Below the pieces are notes generated by a model. The model saw nothing but the letters and a program-made list of their open reading frames with translations, had not been told where the DNA came from and searched no databases. A stretch of DNA of 64,000 nucleotides. Source: Lawsonibacter hominis. Its GTDB lineage: Bacteria; Bacillota; Clostridia; Oscillospirales; Oscillospiraceae. The DNA lies in contig NZ_JACOPP010000012.1 in assembly GCF_014287895.1 (NCBI RefSeq), positions 33,017 through 97,016 of the forward strand, written 5' to 3'. The position numbers and the translations under genes are program-made. This document shows, piece after piece, positions 60,367 to 64,000 of the stretch (its first letter is position 1; each line of letters starts with the position of its first letter).

Positions 60367-61413
60367 TGTAGGTTTGTCAAAGATATTGGACAGCGAACTG
60401 GTTAGGAGAAAGCCAGTGTAAAGTCCTCATGGGTAGATTGTTGGAGCGGCGGTTATGGACGGCAAGTTGTTTGGCGAAGTCATCCGGAGAGAAGAAGGAA
60501 TGGCAGGAATAGAACCGCTTCTGATCCTCACGGTGGCTGCGCTCCACCTTGCCGTTATGTCTGGGCGTATAAGGACGAATCCGTTTATGCCGGCCTTCAA
60601 GACGCTTCGCCGCCAGTTCAAACCGGGCGGGAATATCCTTCTTGCTGTTGGAACAGCAATTCGTGAACTCAAATCCGTTATCTGTCTGAACACATTCCAC
60701 CTGAATTCCTCTGCGATCATACCATGCCGTCAGTTTTTGCAGAAAGTCTGCTGAGGAATCGGCGGACTGCTCCGGATAAGCCCCAGGAAACGCAGACGGG
60801 TGAACTCATCAATAGCCGTATATTGGAACAGGCGAAGCTCCTGGCCTGCAATACACCTGCGGGGCACTACCTTCACATCTACCTGTACCCGTTGCCCTGG
60901 GTACGTCATCTGCTCATAGGGCTTTGGCTTGTAGACTGGTTTCTTCTCGGCCTGCGGGAACAGCCCCAGCTTGCGCATGACCCGGAACAAGCTCTCCGGG
61001 CGGCGGGTATAGCCCCGCTGCCGCAGGCGGTGCCACAGTTCCACCATACCTAACTTGGGGTTTCTGCGGCCCATATCCGGCTCAGCTTCAATTCCGCTTC
61101 TGTATGTTGGTTGGGATGGCTGTGGGGCGTCCGGACTGGCAGGACAGAGACTGCACCGTTCCATCCCAACGCCCCTTCCAGAAGTAGATATACGACCGGC
61201 TCCTGTTGTACTTCCGGCCGGCTCGGCTCACGCCATATTTTCCCGCGTATTGCATCAGGGATTGCCGATATGCCATGTCCTGTGTTATACGCTTGCTCAT
61301 GAAGGATATGGCCCCCTCTCATCAAGTTGTTGTGTGGTAACTCAACTTTATCCGATGAGGCCATTTCCTTCATCCTTTTTATTCGACTGTCCAATATGTA
61401 TTGTACTCTTACA
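60367..61413 (-). mobile_element. IS481-like insertion sequence, decayed
   Basis: About 1,047 bp bounded by imperfect inverted repeats: left end TGTAGGTTTGTC and inner ATATTGGACAG; right end (complement) TGTAAGAGTACA and inner ATATTGGACAG. Length, TGT ends and a single transposase fit IS481. No target duplication was seen. The transposase is broken by frameshifts. Confidence 0.65.
60377..61300 (-). pseudogene. Frameshifted IS481-type transposase
   Basis: Pieces in different frames add up to one transposase. An N-terminal HTH begins MSKRITQDMAYRQSLMQYAG (start 61300). A short piece HSHPNQHTEAELKL near 61100 and then MGRRNPKLGMVELWHRLRQR follow, with the first catalytic Asp in GQRVQVDVKVVPRR. 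The last part holds QTDNGFEFTN (second Asp) and NGKVERSHREDQKRFY (Glu), ending at 60377. At least three frame changes, near 61118, 61080 and 60750, make it inactive as one protein. Confidence 0.85.
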
Positions 61414-61416
61414 CAA

Positions 61417-61452
61417 GGGCGGGCCATAAAGATGGCCCGCCCTCTGGATTTT
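61417..61452 (+). terminator. Hairpin right of the IS
   Basis: GGGCGGGCCAT, AAAG, ATGGCCCGCCC, then CTCTGGATTTTT. It lies 3 bp outside the IS end and may be an older terminator that the IS separated from its gene. Confidence 0.65.
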
Positions 61453-61578
61453 TCCGCAGAAACATGGTAAGATACCTTTGACTGGTTTCCACATCCGGTC
61501 CAAGCACGGTTTTTACCGTGTTCGTTCGGCGGGCGTGCCCGTCGTTCTCTAAATACGAAAATGGAGGTATCCCTGACC

Positions 61579-62094
61579 ATGCGCAAGTTCGACACCCGAC
61601 AGATCACCCTGGCCGCCGCCGTGGCGGCCCTGTACGCCTTATTGACCTACTTCGGCTCCATCTTCGGCCTGACTTACGGGCCGGTACAGTTCCGCTTTGC
61701 CGAAGCGCTGTGTGTACTGCCGTTCCTGTTCCCAACCGCTGCCCCCGGCCTCTTCGTAGGCTGCCTGATTGCCAACCTGCTCTCTCCCTACGGACTGGTG
61801 GACGTGGTATGCGGCTCTGCCGCTACGCTGATCGCCGCGCTGATCACCGCCCGCGTGCGCCATAGGTGGCTGGCGCCCCTGCCGGCCGTGCTCTCCAATG
61901 GAGTTATCATCGGGGCCATGCTGGCCTGGTACGAGGCGGGGTTCGGCCCCGGTTTCTGGGGGATGTTCGCCTATAACGGCCTTGCCGTGGCGCTGGGCGA
62001 GCTGGGGGCCTGCTATGTGCTGGGGATGCTGCTGCTCTATGCCATCCCGAAGATCAAATATTTTCAGCCCATGCTGCGCCGGGTGCGCTGCTGA
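61579..62094 (+). CDS. queT: QueT-family transporter
   Basis: A 171-residue membrane protein with about five or six spans. The start MRKFDTRQITLAAAVAALYA and the motif YGPVQFRFAEALCVLPFLFP are typical of QueT, the substrate-binding S component of ECF-type transporters for queuosine precursors. The start at 61579 is 11 nt after GGAGG; an ATG at 61561 lacks a site. Related genes often have a preQ1 riboswitch, but I see none in 61453-61560. galU follows after 18 bp. Confidence 0.87.
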   Translation: MRKFDTRQITLAAAVAALYALLTYFGSIFGLTYGPVQFRFAEALCVLPFLFPTAAPGLFVGCLIANLLSPYGLVDVVCGSAATLIAALITARVRHRWLAPLPAVLSNGVIIGAMLAWYEAGFGPGFWGMFAYNGLAVALGELGACYVLGMLLLYAIPKIKYFQPMLRRVRC

Positions 62095-62112
62095 GGCAAG
62101 GAGGTCGTTTCC

Positions 62113-62982
62113 ATGAAGGTACGCAAGGCGGTGATCCCCGCCGCCGGGCTTGGGACCCGGATGCTCCCCGCGACCAAGACGGTCCCCAAAGAGATGCTCC
62201 CCATGGTGGATAAGCCGGTGATCCAGTACATCATCGAGGAGGCGGTGGCCTCCGGCATTGAGGACATCCTGATCGTCACCAACCGGGCCAAATCCGCCAT
62301 GGACGACTATTTTGACTACTACCCCGAACTGGAGACCCGGCTCAACCAAGCGGGCAAGGACAAGGAACTGGCCGAGGTCCGCGGCGCGGCCGATCTGGCC
62401 AATATCTTTTATGTCCGTCAGAAGGAGACGAAGGGACTGGGCCACGCCATCGGCCGGGCCCGCCGCTTCGTGGGGGACGAGCCCTTCGCGGTGCTGCTGG
62501 GGGACGACATCATGCGGGCGAAGAAGCCGGTGACCCTGCAGCTTGTGGAGGCTGCGGAGAAATACGGCGCGTCCGCCGTGGGAGTACAGCGGGTGGCGAC
62601 CGAGGCGATCTCCCGCTATTCCTCCGTGAAGATCGCTCCTTTGGAGGAGCGAGTCTTCTCAGTATCCGATATGAACGAAAAGCCCAGCCCGGAGCAGATG
62701 TTTTCCAACTATGCCATTTTGGGGCGTTATGTACTCACGCCGGACATTTTCGATATCCTGGAACGGGTGAAGCCCGGATACGGCGGGGAGATCCAGCTCA
62801 CGGACGGACTGCGGGAACTGTGCCAGAACAGCAGAATGGTGGCGGTAGACTTTGAGGGGCGCCGCTATGACACCGGCAACCTGAACGGTTTTTTGGAGGC
62901 CACCATTGACTTTGCCCTGGACCACCCGGCCGCCGGCCCCTGGCTGCGCGGCTTCCTCAAGGAAAAGGCCGCACAGCTGTAA
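62113..62982 (+). CDS. galU: UTP-glucose-1-phosphate uridylyltransferase
   Basis: A 289-residue nucleotidyltransferase that makes UDP-glucose for surface glycans. The nucleotide loop is KAVIPAAGLGTRMLPATKTV, then PKEMLPMVDKPVIQYIIEEA, the metal Asp in FAVLLGDDIMR near residue 131 and the sugar site GYGGEIQLTDGL near 222. Starts after AAGGAGG. It is followed by a duplicated terminator around a family B element. Confidence 0.96.
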   Translation: MKVRKAVIPAAGLGTRMLPATKTVPKEMLPMVDKPVIQYIIEEAVASGIEDILIVTNRAKSAMDDYFDYYPELETRLNQAGKDKELAEVRGAADLANIFYVRQKETKGLGHAIGRARRFVGDEPFAVLLGDDIMRAKKPVTLQLVEAAEKYGASAVGVQRVATEAISRYSSVKIAPLEERVFSVSDMNEKPSPEQMFSNYAILGRYVLTPDIFDILERVKPGYGGEIQLTDGLRELCQNSRMVAVDFEGRRYDTGNLNGFLEATIDFALDHPAAGPWLRGFLKEKAAQL

Positions 62983-62988
62983 AACCAG

Positions 62989-63016
62989 AGCCGCCGCACA
63001 TTTGTGCGGCGGCTTC
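62989..63016 (+). terminator. Terminator of galU, first copy
   Basis: AGCCGCCGCACA, TT, TGTGCGGCGGCT, then TCAGCC. The same hairpin recurs at 63228-63257. Confidence 0.8.
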
Positions 63017-63017
63017 A

Positions 63018-63225
63018 GCCTGTCGAAAAACCCTCCTGGGGAAGAGCCCCGCAGAGTTGAGTCGTCCGAAGACGACGGAAGGAAAGGAGGCCCCGTCATT
63101 TCCGGCGACATACGCATCGGAAATGACACCTCTCATGACGGACAGGGCGACTTCTCTGCAAGGATCGAGCCCTGTCCGTCATGCATCCCTCTGTCGGAAA
63201 AGGCCAAAGGCCTTTTCCGACAGCC
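63018..63225 (-). repeat. Interspersed intergenic element, family B, copy 3
   Basis: Non-coding, in the opposite orientation to copies 1 and 2: it starts GCCTGTCGAAA and ends TTTTCCGACAGCCTG. It shares GCCCCGCAGAGTT with copy 2 and a 15-bp block with copy 1. It lies between two identical copies of the galU terminator. Confidence 0.7.
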
Positions 63226-63227
63226 TG

Positions 63228-63257
63228 AGCCGCCGCACATTTGTGCGGCGGCTTTTC
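63228..63257 (+). terminator. Terminator of galU, second copy
   Basis: Identical 27-bp hairpin AGCCGCCGCACA-TT-TGTGCGGCGGCT plus T, here followed by TTTCG, a better T-run than the first copy. Confidence 0.8.
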
Positions 63258-63389
63258 GTTCGGCTCGCTTTAGCCGGGATAAGGTAGAATAAGTTTCGCA
63301 AATTGAAAAGAGGATAAAAAGAGACATGGTTTGCAGATCTCTGATAGAATGAAGTCACGACACACCATTCTGAAAGGAGTCTGTAAACC

Positions 63390-64000
63390 ATGTCCGAGAA
63401 AATTGTACAGCTAAATGAGGAAGCAATCAAGGGGCAAATCAAGGAACTGGTGCGAGGCAGCGTACAAGAGACCCTCAACGAGTTGCTGGAGGCCGAGGCG
63501 GAGAAACTGACCCAGGCAGCCCGGTATGAGCGCAATGAACAGCGCCAGGGCTACCGCAGTGGCCACTACAACCGTAATCTCACCACCACTTCTGGAGATG
63601 TCACGCTCAAGGTGCCCAAGCTCAAGGGCATCTCTTTTGAGACTGCCATCATTGAACGGTACCGCCGTCGGGAGAGCAGTGTGGAAGAGGCTCTCATTGA
63701 GATGTACCTGGCAGGCGTATCCGTCCGGCGTGTGGAGGACATTACTGAGGCCCTGTGGGGCAGCAAGGTTTCGCCCTCCACCATCAGTGAACTGAACAAG
63801 AAAGCGTATGTCCCTATTGAGGATTGGCGCAACCGGCCTCTGCAAGGTGGGCGCTATCCGTACGTCTATGTGGACGGGATCTATCTGCGCCGAAACTGGG
63901 GCGGAGAGTTTGAAAATGTGGCCATTCTGGTGGCGATTGCAGTAAACGAGGACGGATACCGTGAGGTCTTAGGTGCTGCCGAGGGTATGAAAGAGGACAA
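63390..64000 (+). CDS. IS256-family transposase, N-terminal part (runs off right edge)
   Basis: The plus strand from ATG 63390, 10 nt after AAAGGAG, reads MSEKIVQLNEEAIKGQIKEL and stays open to the edge, about 203 codons. The N-terminal helical domain is followed by ARYERNEQRQGYRSGHYNRN and VPKLKGISFETAIIERYRRR. The first catalytic Asp lies in YVYVDGIYLRRNWGGE near residue 160. These are marks of the Mutator/IS256 family. The remaining catalytic residues lie outside the window. The left end of the element is probably within 63290-63360 but cannot be set without the right end. Confidence 0.88.
   Translation, partial: MSEKIVQLNEEAIKGQIKELVRGSVQETLNELLEAEAEKLTQAARYERNEQRQGYRSGHYNRNLTTTSGDVTLKVPKLKGISFETAIIERYRRRESSVEEALIEMYLAGVSVRRVEDITEALWGSKVSPSTISELNKKAYVPIEDWRNRPLQGGRYPYVYVDGIYLRRNWGGEFENVAILVAIAVNEDGYREVLGAAEGMKED

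Noticed and set aside
61453..61578. preQ1 riboswitch before queT
   Set aside because: Expected from relatives, but no preQ1-I type hairpin and A-rich tail could be found; the short ACGGT/ACCGT hairpin alone is insufficient.

Overview
The window looks like chromosome from a GC-rich, spore-forming anaerobic Firmicute, most likely an Oscillospiraceae gut clostridium of the Flavonifractor/Lawsonibacter type. That placement is inferred from gene content: spoIIR, gerM, two SleB-type hydrolases, SAM-I and T-box riboswitches, GatCAB with an archaeal-type AspRS, a V-type ATPase, LrgAB and a TSCPD protein. Nearly all of it is ordinary chromosome; mobile DNA is confined to small intergenic elements and to two insertion sequences near the right edge.

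Layout. 1-7 kb: start of a glycosyltransferase, then a SAM-cycle block on the minus strand (metK behind a SAM-I riboswitch, and a radical SAM gene overlapping ahcY), then a pyruvyl-transferase/FrhB fusion. 7-15 kb: a rhomboid-like protein, tmcAL and ackA (divergent), an ECF sigma/anti-sigma pair whose stop codon has been lost, gdhA and an XRE regulator. 15-24 kb: an FAD oxidoreductase, a lone integrase, a second ECF sigma factor with a membrane partner, citrate synthase, a CorA transporter behind a possible leader peptide, and spoIIR. 24-28.5 kb: the lrp - aminotransferase - thrH - DUF1015 - ispE operon. 28.7-37.6 kb: a nine-gene V-type ATPase operon (F-like, C, I, K, G/F, E, A, B, D). 37.8-44.6 kb: a diguanylate cyclase, a type 4 uracil-DNA glycosylase, and a T-box-controlled aspS2-gatCAB operon for Asn-tRNA synthesis. 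44.6-54 kb: an SLH/substrate-binding fusion, a YbaK protein, metY, a comEA - response regulator - kinase - gerM operon, and a D,D-carboxypeptidase. 54-64 kb: a TipAL-like regulator, TSCPD, a TetR regulator, lrgAB, tRNA-Ser(GGA), two tandem SleB paralogues, a decayed IS481-like element, queT-galU, and the start of an IS256-type transposase.

How the genes connect. metK, ahcY and metY all serve methionine/SAM turnover, with metK under SAM feedback. The aspS2-gatCAB operon makes Asn-tRNA(Asn) by transamidation and appears to sense tRNA-Asn. The lrp operon combines amino-acid sensing with an aminotransferase, a phosphoserine/homoserine phosphatase and a SerK-related protein, suggesting serine/homoserine-phosphate chemistry.

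The least explained material is intergenic and at gene ends. The 3' ends of metK and gdhA are each duplicated in tandem together with the same palindromic core. A second family of about 210 bp elements sits beside terminators at three loci, and at galU the terminator itself is duplicated around the element. A 16-bp duplication removes the anti-sigma stop codon. A proline-clustered leader ORF precedes corA. A MITE-like element precedes the TipAL-like gene.
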